Origin: an uncultured Pseudomonadota bacterium
Lineage (GTDB): Bacteria; Pseudomonadota; Gammaproteobacteria; Burkholderiales; SG8-39
Length of the DNA: 14,092 nt
Direction of reading: 5' to 3'
NCBI GenBank assembly: GCA_903864555.1
Contig: CAIPGJ010000061.1
Location: 1 to 14,092 of the forward strand
Under the pieces are notes generated by a model. The model was not told the DNA's origin. It did not search any database and saw only the letters and a list, made by a program, of their open reading frames with translations. Below, piece by piece: positions 1 through 6,286 of the stretch (positions are counted from its first letter, which is position 1; the number at the start of each line of letters is the position of its first letter). Made by a program: the position numbers and the translations under genes.

Positions 1-167
1 CCGCGCAGGTTGCCCGCGGCAAGGATGCCCATGTCGGCCATGGTCACGCCGCCGTCCTTGAAGGCGCCCTGCGCGGCTTCGGCGGCAAGGTCGATGAGGT
101 CACGGTTCGGATACTTGCCGAACTTCGTCATGTGGATGCCGAGGATGTAGAGGTTTTCGCTGGCCAT
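1..167 (-). CDS. Thiolase-family protein, N-terminal fragment (runs off the left edge)
   Basis: The minus-strand frame opens with ATG at 167 and stays open to the window edge, giving about 55 residues (MASENLYILGIHMTKFGKYP...). A short beta strand, then G-x-x-x-T-x-F-G-K, then a helix with DLAAEAAQGAF is how thiolase/SCP-x-type acetyl-CoA acetyltransferases begin. A good ribosome site (CAGGAG, 7 nt upstream) supports the start. The catalytic Cys and His lie outside the window, so activity and substrate cannot be judged. It follows the DUF35 gene by 71 nt on the same strand. DUF35 proteins are known partners of thiolase-like enzymes in CoA-ester and steroid side-chain degradation, so the two probably form one complex (inference). 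Confidence 0.75.
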   Translation of the reverse strand, partial: MASENLYILGIHMTKFGKYPNRDLIDLAAEAAQGAFKDGGVTMADMGILAAGNLR

Positions 168-238
168 GGTTGGGCTCCTGGATCAGGGGTGCGTTGTTCG
201 TCGTGAAATGCACTTCAGGGAATGCGCGGATCTTCGGC

Positions 239-631
239 TCAGGCGGGCTCGAACCCGAAGCCGATGGCCTCGGTGCCCTCCTCGTCACGGCCAAGGAGGT
301 AGGTGGCGAGTTTCACCTTCATCCCGAGCTTTAGGTTTTCCGGCTTCGGGTCAACATTGATGATGTTCGCCGACACGCGCGTGGTGCCGCACTCGATCAC
401 CGACGCCACGAACGGCACCTTGATGCCGGGGGCGGCGCTGTGGACGATGGAGAAGGCGCGAACCTTCCCCTCCCTGGGCAGATTCACGTCGCGAAACTCG
501 GTGCCGAAGCACTTGGCGCAGCCATTGCGACGGTCGAAGTAATGGGCCTTGCAGTTGACGCACTCATGCGCGATCAGGTGCGGATCGTCGCCAAGGACGA
601 GATAACTCACCAATGGAACCTGCTTGGACAT
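239..631 (-). CDS. Zinc-ribbon / OB-fold DUF35 acyl-CoA-associated protein
   Basis: This encodes 130 residues. The N-terminal part has a rubredoxin-like zinc ribbon, Cys24-x2-Cys27 and Cys38-x2-Cys41. The remainder is a small beta-rich domain (REGKVRAFSIVHSAAPGIKVPF ...) matching the DUF35 OB-fold. Family members sit beside thiolases, hydratases or ketosynthase-like enzymes and form stable complexes with them, often being needed for activity. The frame extends upstream to 838, but the ATG at 631 is preferred: it has a GGAG ribosome site 5 nt upstream and begins just before the conserved ribbon, while the upstream extension looks non-coding. It is the first gene of a pair with the thiolase downstream. 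Family confidence is high; the substrate is unknown. Confidence 0.85.
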   Translation of the reverse strand: MSKQVPLVSYLVLGDDPHLIAHECVNCKAHYFDRRNGCAKCFGTEFRDVNLPREGKVRAFSIVHSAAPGIKVPFVASVIECGTTRVSANIINVDPKPENLKLGMKVKLATYLLGRDEEGTEAIGFGFEPA

Positions 632-669
632 GACGTCTCCAGGGGAATGGAAATAGGATTTCGGCAGTG

Positions 670-701
670 ATTTTAAAGGATTCGCCCTCTTCATACGGCA
701 A
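670..701 (-). promoter_or_regulatory. Possible sigma-70 promoter for the DUF35-thiolase pair
   Basis: In the 632-930 gap between divergent genes, the minus strand shows TTGCCG (701-696) and, 18-20 nt on, TTTAAAAT (677-670), about 40 nt before the DUF35 start. This is a plausible but imperfect -35/-10 pair. I see no other gene in this gap. A 68-codon upstream extension of the DUF35 frame is open but has no family resemblance. Confidence 0.25.
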
Positions 702-930
702 CCGCGGGCGCCACCGGAATACCCTCTACAGCGGATACATTTGTACGGGGCAGTTGATAATATTTTCTCTTCGGAGGCACTACAGAAGAGGCCATTTCTC
801 GATTTTTGATCATATTTAACTTTCTGCGGCCTGGCCACTCACCGTTCGGATGAACGGCCTCAAGCCACGCCAGCCGCCGCGCGATTGCCCGTGCCCAAAC
901 CGCTCTGGCCGTTTCCGTTATCCTCGACGG

Positions 931-2205
931 GTGCATCAAGAAACGACACCCGCCCCACCTCCTTCCCCGCGTACCCCGCCCCCCGACACGCCCATGCGCT
1001 GGGGCTACCCTCGCGCGGCCATCACCATCGCCAGCGGCAACTTCCTGCTGGATGCCGCCTGCACGCTGTGGTGGCCGTTCATCCCGCTTTACCTGATCGA
1101 GGTGGGCGCCAAGACGGCGGCCGAAGCGGTGTACTGGCTGGCCCTCGCCTCCGTGGTCCAGGGCGTGACGCGCATCCTGGCAGGACCGCTGTGGGGTGCA
1201 CTGTCCGATCGCCTCGGTCGAAAGCTGCTCTACCTGCGCGCGGTGTTCTTTCTGTTCCTGACCACCGTCATGTTCGCCTACATCAGCGAACCCTGGCAGA
1301 TCGTCATCGTGCTCGGACTGCATGGCTTCTTTTCCGGCTACGACGGTCCGACTGTCGCGCTGCTCAGCGTCACGGTGCCCGACCGTCATTTCAAGAAAAG
1401 CCTCGGCCTCTACTCGGCGCTGCGATTCCTCGGCCAGGCAGTCGGCCCGGCCATCGGGGCGGTGCTCGCCATCCTGTTCAGCTATCGGGACGCCATCCTC
1501 ATCTCGGCCGTTCTCACGGCCGCAGCGATTCTCTATATCGCGCGGGCTGCCCCGAAGGACAGCGTGGCAAAGGCGCCGCGTTCCGCAGGTGCCAACCCGG
1601 TGAAACGTCCCGCATTGCAGCCATTCAAGCCCACCGGTCAACTGTGGCTCGCCGTGCTGATCTTCGGCTTCGTGGTCGCCCTGCAACAACTGTTGCGAAT
1701 CACGCTGCCCATCGCCCTGCGCGAAATCGAAGGCCACGACGTGCCCGGCGTCACCGGGCTTGCCTTCACGCTGGGTGGCCTGGCCGCCGCCGTTGGCGTA
1801 TTCGTCGTGTCGGCCAAATACTTCCGCGTCGGGCGCCTTCGCCCGGCACTGGTGGCCTGCAGCGTCATCACCGGGGCCGCGTTCCTGGTGCTGGGCACCC
1901 TCCACGCCCTGACCCCTTACGTCATCATGTTCGCGCTGATCAGCCTGTTGCAGGCGGCCATGGTGCCCACCGCCAACATGCTGATCGCCTTCAACACGCC
2001 GACCGCGCGACGCGGCACGGCCTTTGGGCTGGGCGGCAGCGCGCAGGCCGTGTCCATCGCCCTGGGGCCGGCCGCCGCGGCCGTCTTCGCCGCAACCTCC
2101 ATGCAGGCCGGATTCACCGCCGTCGCCGTGATCTGCACAGCGCTCGCCGCACTCATCTACCGCCGCCTGCGCGAACCGGGCTTCGCCGCCAACGATCAGC
2201 CATAA
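931..2205 (+). CDS. Major facilitator superfamily (MFS) transporter
   Basis: An inner-membrane secondary transporter of about 424 residues with roughly twelve hydrophobic segments split by a hydrophilic central loop (near KDSVAKAPRSAG). The loop after the second segment carries the MFS signature GPLWGALSDRLGRK (about residues 85-98). The TM5-like stretch GLYSALRFLGQAVGPAIGAV is typical of drug/metabolite proton antiporters of MFS_1. The start is uncertain: the frame opens at ATG 850, the GTG at 931 gives a Pro-rich leader, and ATG 994 (MRWGYPRAAI) begins just before the first membrane segment. None has a clear ribosome site. A TTATCC box just upstream of 931 could make that a leaderless start. 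The gene stands alone and converges on the copper operon. Substrate unknown. Confidence 0.85.
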   Translation: MHQETTPAPPPSPRTPPPDTPMRWGYPRAAITIASGNFLLDAACTLWWPFIPLYLIEVGAKTAAEAVYWLALASVVQGVTRILAGPLWGALSDRLGRKLLYLRAVFFLFLTTVMFAYISEPWQIVIVLGLHGFFSGYDGPTVALLSVTVPDRHFKKSLGLYSALRFLGQAVGPAIGAVLAILFSYRDAILISAVLTAAAILYIARAAPKDSVAKAPRSAGANPVKRPALQPFKPTGQLWLAVLIFGFVVALQQLLRITLPIALREIEGHDVPGVTGLAFTLGGLAAAVGVFVVSAKYFRVGRLRPALVACSVITGAAFLVLGTLHALTPYVIMFALISLLQAAMVPTANMLIAFNTPTARRGTAFGLGGSAQAVSIALGPAAAAVFAATSMQAGFTAVAVICTALAALIYRRLREPGFAANDQP

Positions 2206-2218
2206 AGCGCCTGACGCG

Positions 2219-2233
2219 GCCGGCATTGCCGGC
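2219..2233. terminator. Small hairpin between convergent genes
   Basis: GCCGGC-ATT-GCCGGC forms a 6-bp stem with a 3-nt loop in the 45-nt gap between the MFS stop and the CusF-like stop. Its position suits a bidirectional terminator, but neither strand has a clear T-tract, so it may be only a weak terminator or RNA-stabilising hairpin. Confidence 0.3.
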
Positions 2234-2250
2234 GGCGTGGCGCCAGGAAA

Positions 2251-2547
2251 TCAGCGTCCTGCAGGCTCGATCTGCGTCACCACCCAATCGGCGCCTTCGC
2301 GAGCGACGAAAAACTTGACCTGATCGCCCTTGCGCACGGCGTCGAGCCGGACGCCCTCGCGCACCTGCATCGCCATGGTCATGGCGGACATGTTGCCCTT
2401 TTCCCAATCGCCGTGACGAATGATGATTCGTCTAGCCCCTGCGTCGATCTTGCGCACTTCGCCCTCTCCGGCGTCTGTTGTCGCGTGTGCCGGTGCCGCA
2501 GAGAACACTGCCGCTGCGAGGGTCATCATGGCCAATATTGCCTTCAT
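2251..2547 (-). CDS. CusF-like periplasmic copper-binding protein
   Basis: A 98-residue protein with a signal peptide ending at AHA (residue 22) and a small OB-fold similar to CusF, the periplasmic Cu(I)/Ag(I) chaperone. The segment H45-x7-M53-x2-M56-x-M58 aligns with the CusF ligands His36, Trp44, Met47, Met49. Spacing is preserved, but the Trp that caps the metal in CusF is Met here (Met53). The AMTM core and the following DAVRKGDQVKF strand match the family. ATG 2547 has an AGGA ribosome site. It is the last gene of the operon, 36 nt after the TlpA-like gene, which makes copper delivery in the periplasm its likely role. Selectivity for copper over silver cannot be told. Confidence 0.85.
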   Translation of the reverse strand: MKAILAMMTLAAAVFSAAPAHATTDAGEGEVRKIDAGARRIIIRHGDWEKGNMSAMTMAMQVREGVRLDAVRKGDQVKFFVAREGADWVVTQIEPAGR

Positions 2548-2583
2548 GGTTTCCTGCCTTTCGTTATCGTTCGTCCAAAATAA

Positions 2584-3111
2584 TCATTTTTCATTGAGCA
2601 GCGCAGCCACTTTCGAGCGCACCGGCTCGGCAAAATCATCGAGCTTGCCGATGACAATCCACCGCAACCGCCCCTTGCGGTCGAGCACGGCGGTGGCCGG
2701 AAGATTGCGCAGGTTCCACTCGCCCCCCAGAACGGCGGAGTCGACGTCCCTGAGGGTGGGCATTTTCACGGCCGCTCGCTGGAAGAACGTGTTCATCGCT
2801 CGCGGCGAATCACCAACGTTCACCAGCGACAGGTCGGCCCCCTTGGGTTGCATTTCCCGCGCATACGCCTCCAGCACCGGCAACTCCTCCCTGCACGGGG
2901 CACACCACACGGCCCAGAAGTTGATGACCTTCACGCGCCCGGTCGAACCTCCGAGGTCCACCTTGCGACCTTCCAGGTTCTCGAACACCAGCGGTGGCGT
3001 CGTGGCCTTTGTCCAGGGCCTGGCTTCGGCGGCCAGGCCGGGCACGGCAAGGCAGGCCAGCCCGAACAAGGCGAGCCGCAGGACCGCCTTCAGCGATGGC
3101 TTAATGCGCAT
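2584..3111 (-). CDS. TlpA-like periplasmic thioredoxin (thiol-disulfide reductase)
   Basis: This encodes 175 residues, with an N-terminal signal or anchor sequence (residues 7-28) followed by a thioredoxin fold of the TlpA/ResA class. The active site is WCAPC (Cys70, Cys73) after the strand KVINFWAV, and the cis-proline is Pro138 in NLPATAVLD. TlpA-type proteins keep exported cysteines reduced. Known clients include Sco and the CuA subunit of cytochrome oxidase, which fits the Sco-like gene three genes upstream. The frame extends to 3171, but ATG 3111 is preferred because it starts immediately before the signal sequence and overlaps the end of the previous gene by 11 nt, suggesting translational coupling. 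A Cys at residue 20 lies in the signal region but not in a proper lipobox. Confidence 0.9.
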   Translation of the reverse strand: MRIKPSLKAVLRLALFGLACLAVPGLAAEARPWTKATTPPLVFENLEGRKVDLGGSTGRVKVINFWAVWCAPCREELPVLEAYAREMQPKGADLSLVNVGDSPRAMNTFFQRAAVKMPTLRDVDSAVLGGEWNLRNLPATAVLDRKGRLRWIVIGKLDDFAEPVRSKVAALLNEK

Positions 3112-3898
3112 GGCCGGCCTGCTGCGTGCCGGCAACGTGCATCGGTGCGTGCTCATGCCCCGGGTATTCAATGCCCTCCACGGTCGGAGCGCCCTTCCGG
3201 AACCCGAACGTCACGCGCGCCATGCGCACGCGCCCGTCGGGGCCGGCCATGCCGACCCGCGCGCTCAAAGACTCGGCATCCGGTTGCACGCCACCCTGCA
3301 CCTTCACGCCATGGCCCGCCCGTTGGGCGACCGCCTTCTTCCACGCATCGGCCGGCAGCGGCTTCCAGGCCGCGTTGCTCCAGTAGCGGTAGTCGTAGGC
3401 AGGCGCGCTTGCCTTCGGCGAACGCGCTGCAATGACCAGCAAGTTGTCCATGTCCTGCCCCGTCACCATCGGGTCGTCATAACGCGTCCCCGCCGGATCC
3501 AGCCGCGCGAGGACAACGGTGGCGTCCTTGAAGTAGGCGCGATTGGCGAAGATCACCAGCGCCCGCTTTGCGCAACTGCGACCCTCGCTCGAGAGGCAGT
3601 ACTGGGCATGGTAGAAGTCGAGCAAGCCGATCGTCGATACGAAACGCGTATGGGTGACGCGACAATCCTCCCAGGGCTGCCCCTTGCCAAAGCGGATCTG
3701 TTCGGTCTGCACGCACTCGCTTTGCGCCCGGTCGAACTCCACCTTCTTGCCCGCGGGCCGCTCGATGACCATCAGCCCGGTCTCGGGGTCGGGAAACTGC
3801 TGCGCGCTGGCGCCGCCGGCGGCAAGCAGCAGGGCAGCCGCGCCCCATTGCATCGCGTGGGCCAAACGACGTGCTGCCGACGTGGTTCTGATCTTCAT
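3101..3898 (-). CDS. Secreted four-cysteine protein of unknown family with His-rich tail
   Basis: This encodes 265 residues that I do not recognise as a named family. A signal peptide ends near ASA (residue 32). The mature part has four cysteines (62, 79, 101, 109) in its first third, enough for two disulfides or a metal site, and an aromatic patch (YDYRYWSNAAWKPLP). The C-terminus is rich in His and Met (GHEHAPMHV then GHAH at the end), which looks like a copper-binding tail. ATG 3898 overlaps the Sel1 gene's stop (ATGA) and has a strong GAGGAG ribosome site, so the upstream in-frame extension is rejected. Its place between Sel1, TlpA and CusF-like genes suggests a periplasmic copper-handling or maturation role (inference). 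Confidence 0.8.
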   Translation of the reverse strand: MKIRTTSAARRLAHAMQWGAAALLLAAGGASAQQFPDPETGLMVIERPAGKKVEFDRAQSECVQTEQIRFGKGQPWEDCRVTHTRFVSTIGLLDFYHAQYCLSSEGRSCAKRALVIFANRAYFKDATVVLARLDPAGTRYDDPMVTGQDMDNLLVIAARSPKASAPAYDYRYWSNAAWKPLPADAWKKAVAQRAGHGVKVQGGVQPDAESLSARVGMAGPDGRVRMARVTFGFRKGAPTVEGIEYPGHEHAPMHVAGTQQAGHAH

Positions 3899-4995
3899 GG
3901 GTTGCCGCTCCTCGATTGTTGTGACATTTGCATGAGTTTTTCCTTCGCGTCCGGGACGCCGGCCGCCGCCGCCTGACCCAGCCACGACATGCCCTCGGCG
4001 GTATCCGCACCGGGGACCTTTTGTTCGAGTATCAGCAGGCCGAGGCGGAACTTGGCTAGCGATTCGTTAAGGCCGGCCGCACGCCGCAGCCATGGAACCG
4101 CCCGCAGGTAATCACCGCCGAGCCTTTGGCCGTCGATATGAAGATCGGCCAGTAGCGTCATGGCCTGCGCATTGCCGTGGTCGGCCGCCTTCTCGAACCA
4201 GTAGGCGGCCTCGAGCTCGTCGCGCTCGACGCCCCAGCCATCACGAAACGATTTGCCCAGCAGGACCTGGGCCTCGACCGACGCCGCGCGAGCCGCCTCC
4301 TGCAGCCACAGTACCGCCATGCCCCAGTGCTGCTCGATACCGCGCCCTTCGGCATAGCGCCGACCCAGCGCCAGCTGCGCCTCGGGCAAGCCGGCACGCG
4401 CCGCCACTTCGAGAAGTTGCGTCGCCCCCATCTCGTCGCGAGCCACCCCGCGCCCTTCGTCCTGCAGCAGCGCCAGCGCAAACGCGGCATAGGCGCTGCC
4501 GCCCTGCTGCAGCTGGCGCAGCCTGGACACGCCTGCGTCCAACGTCTTTGCATCCAGTTCCCGGAAGGCGACCCGTGCCGCGGCCTCGATGTCGCCAGCC
4601 TGCATGGCCCGCCGATACCAGCGCAGGGCCTCGGCGACGCTGGCTGCGCGCCCCGAGCCCGCCTCGTGCAGGCGACCGACTTCGGTCATCGCCGGGGCGT
4701 GGCCCAGGGCCACGAGATCCATGTATTTCTGCATCGCCTCGCGGAAACTTGCATCGAATGCGAGTTCGCGCGCCTCCTGCAGGGTGCGCGCGATGTCTTC
4801 GGCAGACCGGGTGATCGACAATTTCGGCGAAGACACCGCGCCCTCGGCAGAGGCGCCGGCCAGCGCCGCTCCCGTTGCGGGTGAGGCCGCGCAAACCAGC
4901 GCGGCGACCAGCGCGAGCGGGGCCAGCGGCAGCCCACGCCGCGCCGCACGGGGGGAGACGGCCCGCCTGGAAGTGTGGCTGCGCGCGCAAATCAT
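3895..4995 (-). CDS. Secreted Sel1-like repeat protein
   Basis: A 366-residue protein with an N-terminal signal sequence (hydrophobic run LAPLALVAALVCAA, cleavage near residue 43) followed by tandem Sel1-like (TPR-related) helical repeats from about residue 100 to the end. Units such as AQLALGRRYAEGRGIEQHWG and AQVLLGKSFRDGWGVERDEL show the family pattern A-x2-LG-x2-[YF]-x2-G-x-G followed by A-x2-[WL]-x3-AA. Such repeats are protein-interaction scaffolds. Exported ones often help assemble envelope complexes. The start codon shares one base with the Sco stop (TGATG) and the stop overlaps the next start (ATGA), so expression is tightly coupled. A scaffold for the copper proteins around it is a reasonable guess but not shown by the sequence. 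Confidence 0.85.
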   Translation of the reverse strand: MICARSHTSRRAVSPRAARRGLPLAPLALVAALVCAASPATGAALAGASAEGAVSSPKLSITRSAEDIARTLQEARELAFDASFREAMQKYMDLVALGHAPAMTEVGRLHEAGSGRAASVAEALRWYRRAMQAGDIEAAARVAFRELDAKTLDAGVSRLRQLQQGGSAYAAFALALLQDEGRGVARDEMGATQLLEVAARAGLPEAQLALGRRYAEGRGIEQHWGMAVLWLQEAARAASVEAQVLLGKSFRDGWGVERDELEAAYWFEKAADHGNAQAMTLLADLHIDGQRLGGDYLRAVPWLRRAAGLNESLAKFRLGLLILEQKVPGADTAEGMSWLGQAAAAGVPDAKEKLMQMSQQSRSGNP

Positions 4996-5600
4996 CAGAT
5001 CGTCTTGATCAGGCTGTGGATGTACTGCGGCGAAGTCAGCAGCGGGATCATGGACCAGCGATCAGCTCTGTCCATGATGAGACGGCCGCTGCTGGCATGA
5101 TTGCTGACGTCGGCATCGCGCTCCGGGTCGCGGTCGATGAAACCCTGGCGACGGCGCAGCAGCTCGATGTCCTTGTGGGTTCCGGTGAAAAACAGCCAGC
5201 CCGGACCGACCTCGAAAATGTCCTCCGCGTATTCCTTCAGGATGGGTACGGTGTCCTTTTCCGGCTCGAGAGTCACCGAATAGAAGAACACGTCACGGCC
5301 CATGCGGTCACCCATCATGTCTTGTACCTTGCGCAGGGTCTGGTTGACGGCCGGGCAACGCCCCTCGCGACACTGAACGACGAAGAAATTCAGCAGGATG
5401 ATCCGGTCCCTGACCAGGTCATCATAGAAATGAAAAGTCTCGCCGGTGTGCGCCGTCAGCGGCACGTTCGGCAACCAGCCGCGCTGGGCGGCACGCGACA
5501 GGGGCCGGCCGGTTGCGTCGATCGGCCCGTTGGCCAAGGCCGGCAACGCCGCCGACATCGGCAACAACCCCGCGGCAGAAAGGAAGCTTCGACGATTCAT
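4995..5600 (-). CDS. Sco1/SenC-family copper protein with unusual C-x4-C site and Tat-like signal
   Basis: A 201-residue protein. NRRSFLSAAGLLPMSAA at the N-terminus fits a twin-arginine export signal, with cleavage near ALA (residue 23). The rest is a thioredoxin-like Sco fold: a LPNVPL-T-HTGE start, the strand RIILLNFFVVQ, a paired-cysteine loop and a late conserved His (His168 in DVSNHASSG). Sco proteins bind copper through C-x3-C plus that His and deliver it to, or reduce, copper enzymes. Here the loop reads C77-REGR-C82, one residue longer than usual. ATG 5600 has an AGGAG ribosome site 7 nt upstream. It is the first gene of the operon, downstream of a sigma-54 promoter. Likely client: the multicopper oxidase or another cupro-enzyme (inference). 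Confidence 0.85.
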   Translation of the reverse strand: MNRRSFLSAAGLLPMSAALPALANGPIDATGRPLSRAAQRGWLPNVPLTAHTGETFHFYDDLVRDRIILLNFFVVQCREGRCPAVNQTLRKVQDMMGDRMGRDVFFYSVTLEPEKDTVPILKEYAEDIFEVGPGWLFFTGTHKDIELLRRRQGFIDRDPERDADVSNHASSGRLIMDRADRWSMIPLLTSPQYIHSLIKTI

Positions 5601-5907
5601 TCAGATTCTCCTGGTTGGCTGGGCCGGTTGCACCGGATACGAAAGGGAAACTTTGGGCCGCACTGCCGCGGCCAGGCTTGAAGTGACTGAAGAACATGCA
5701 TTGCCGTACGCCCCCGAAGCCCTGCTGCAGGGTTGCAGTGAATCGCCTGCCAGGGGAATGGGGCAAATCGCCCGGCTGGGTGAAAGGCCCCAGGGCCGGG
5801 ATGGGGAGATCGAGCCGCGACTCGTTGCTGGACACGCTCCGAAGGCGATCACCGAGCAGAATCGGTCGTTCATTAGGTAATTCATATTTTTCACAATATT
5901 CATTTAG
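5601..5907 (-). other. Long (about 300 nt) leader between sigma-54 promoter and Sco gene
   Basis: The predicted transcript starts near 5907, but the first well-supported gene starts at 5600. The leader holds no recognised RNA family. Two minus-strand frames are open: one from an ATG at 5903 that ends exactly at the TGA before the Sco ATG (100 codons), and one running from 5934 past the Sco start. Neither has a ribosome site or a recognisable product. Short inverted repeats (CCCTG-CAG-CAGGG, GGCCC-TG-GGGCC) could fold. It may be an untranslated leader or encode a small unrecognised protein. Confidence 0.4.
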
Positions 5908-5917
5908 ATACCGACTA

Positions 5918-5934
5918 TGCAAACCCTGTGCCAA
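5918..5934 (-). promoter_or_regulatory. Sigma-54 (-24/-12) promoter of the copper-protein operon
   Basis: On the minus strand the sequence reads TTGGCACAGGGTTTGCA. Compared with the consensus TTGGCACG-N4-TTGCA, only one base differs, and the invariant GG and GC are exactly 10 nt apart. The predicted transcription start is near 5907. This places the Sco, Sel1, His-tail, TlpA and CusF genes under RpoN plus an enhancer-binding activator. Confidence 0.85.
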
Positions 5935-5961
5935 TCGCCGAATAAATTTTTATCTCATATA

Positions 5962-5974
5962 AATCAATTAGTTA
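5962..5974 (+). promoter_or_regulatory. IHF site upstream of the operon promoter
   Basis: AATCAATTAGTTA matches the IHF consensus WATCAANNNNTTR at every fixed position and sits in an AT-rich island. It is centred about 36 nt upstream of the -24 element. IHF bends DNA here in many sigma-54 promoters so that a distant activator can touch the polymerase. The same arrangement recurs at 8996-9008. Confidence 0.7.
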
Positions 5975-6042
5975 ATTTTTATCTTCGACTCCAGACCATG
6001 ATCGGGGCCATTGAACACCGCCTGTCAATCGACAAGCCATCA

Positions 6043-6051
6043 GGTAAATGT
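6043..6051 (-). promoter_or_regulatory. Candidate activator half-site ACATTTACC (operon copy)
   Basis: The minus strand reads ACATTTACC about 115 nt upstream of the -24 element of the operon promoter, beyond the IHF site. The identical 9-mer occurs in opposite orientation at 9079-9087, about 140 nt upstream of the second sigma-54 promoter. The distance suits an enhancer-type upstream activating sequence. No full shared dyad was found, so this is only a candidate. Confidence 0.3.
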
Positions 6052-6104
6052 TGAAAATATGACAGTCGGATCCTTTGGCGGCGGTGCAACCGTTGTCCTT
6101 GCCC

Positions 6105-6128
6105 GTTGCCGTTGCCGTTGCCGTTGCC
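6105..6128 (+). repeat. Tandem hexanucleotide GTTGCC x4
   Basis: Four perfect copies of GTTGCC in tandem, flanked on both sides by degenerate copies (CTTGCC). This is a simple-sequence repeat in an intergenic gap. Being a multiple of three, copy-number change would not shift a frame if it were translated. Confidence 0.85.
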
Positions 6129-6234
6129 CTTGCCCGCGGCCCCCAGGCGGTCGGACAGGCCATCACGCCAGCAGTCGATGTCCGTACCCGCGGACACTGC
6201 ATGGATCGGAAATGGGTTGTTCCCCGCCACCATG

Positions 6235-6269
6235 AAAACAGGCCGGCCTCGACGAGCGGGGCCGGCCTG
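6235..6269 (-). terminator. Intrinsic terminator of the first large paralogue
   Basis: On the minus strand, CAGGCCGGCC (6269-6260) and GGCCGGCCTG (6248-6239) form a perfect 10-bp GC-rich stem with an 11-nt loop, followed at once by TTTTC. It lies 18 nt past the TAG of the 6287-8890 gene, as expected for a rho-independent terminator, and isolates that gene from the copper operon downstream. Confidence 0.75.
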
Positions 6270-6286
6270 ATGGGGCGACTTGCGCG

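Larger units (their letters stand above)
5975..6231. other. Gap beyond the first paralogue's terminator; no supported gene
   Basis: No credible gene is seen. A minus-strand frame (about 6235-5979) is open and encodes a short Gly-Asn run from a hexamer repeat, but it has no ribosome site and is not recognised. This stretch should contain the activator-binding site for the promoter at 5918-5934. Candidates are the dyad TGTC-AATC-GACA (about 6023-6034) and the 9-mer GGTAAATGT (6043-6051). Confidence 0.4.

Noticed and set aside
691..2226. 511-codon minus-strand open frame opposite the MFS gene
   Set aside because: It is antisense to a clear MFS transporter; the composition (Gly/Arg/Asp/His/Gln-rich, no domain) is what GC-rich coding DNA gives on the opposite strand.
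2420..3976. 518-codon plus-strand open frame across the copper operon
   Set aside because: Antisense to three recognisable exported proteins (CusF-like, TlpA-like, His-tail); no domain or ribosome site of its own.
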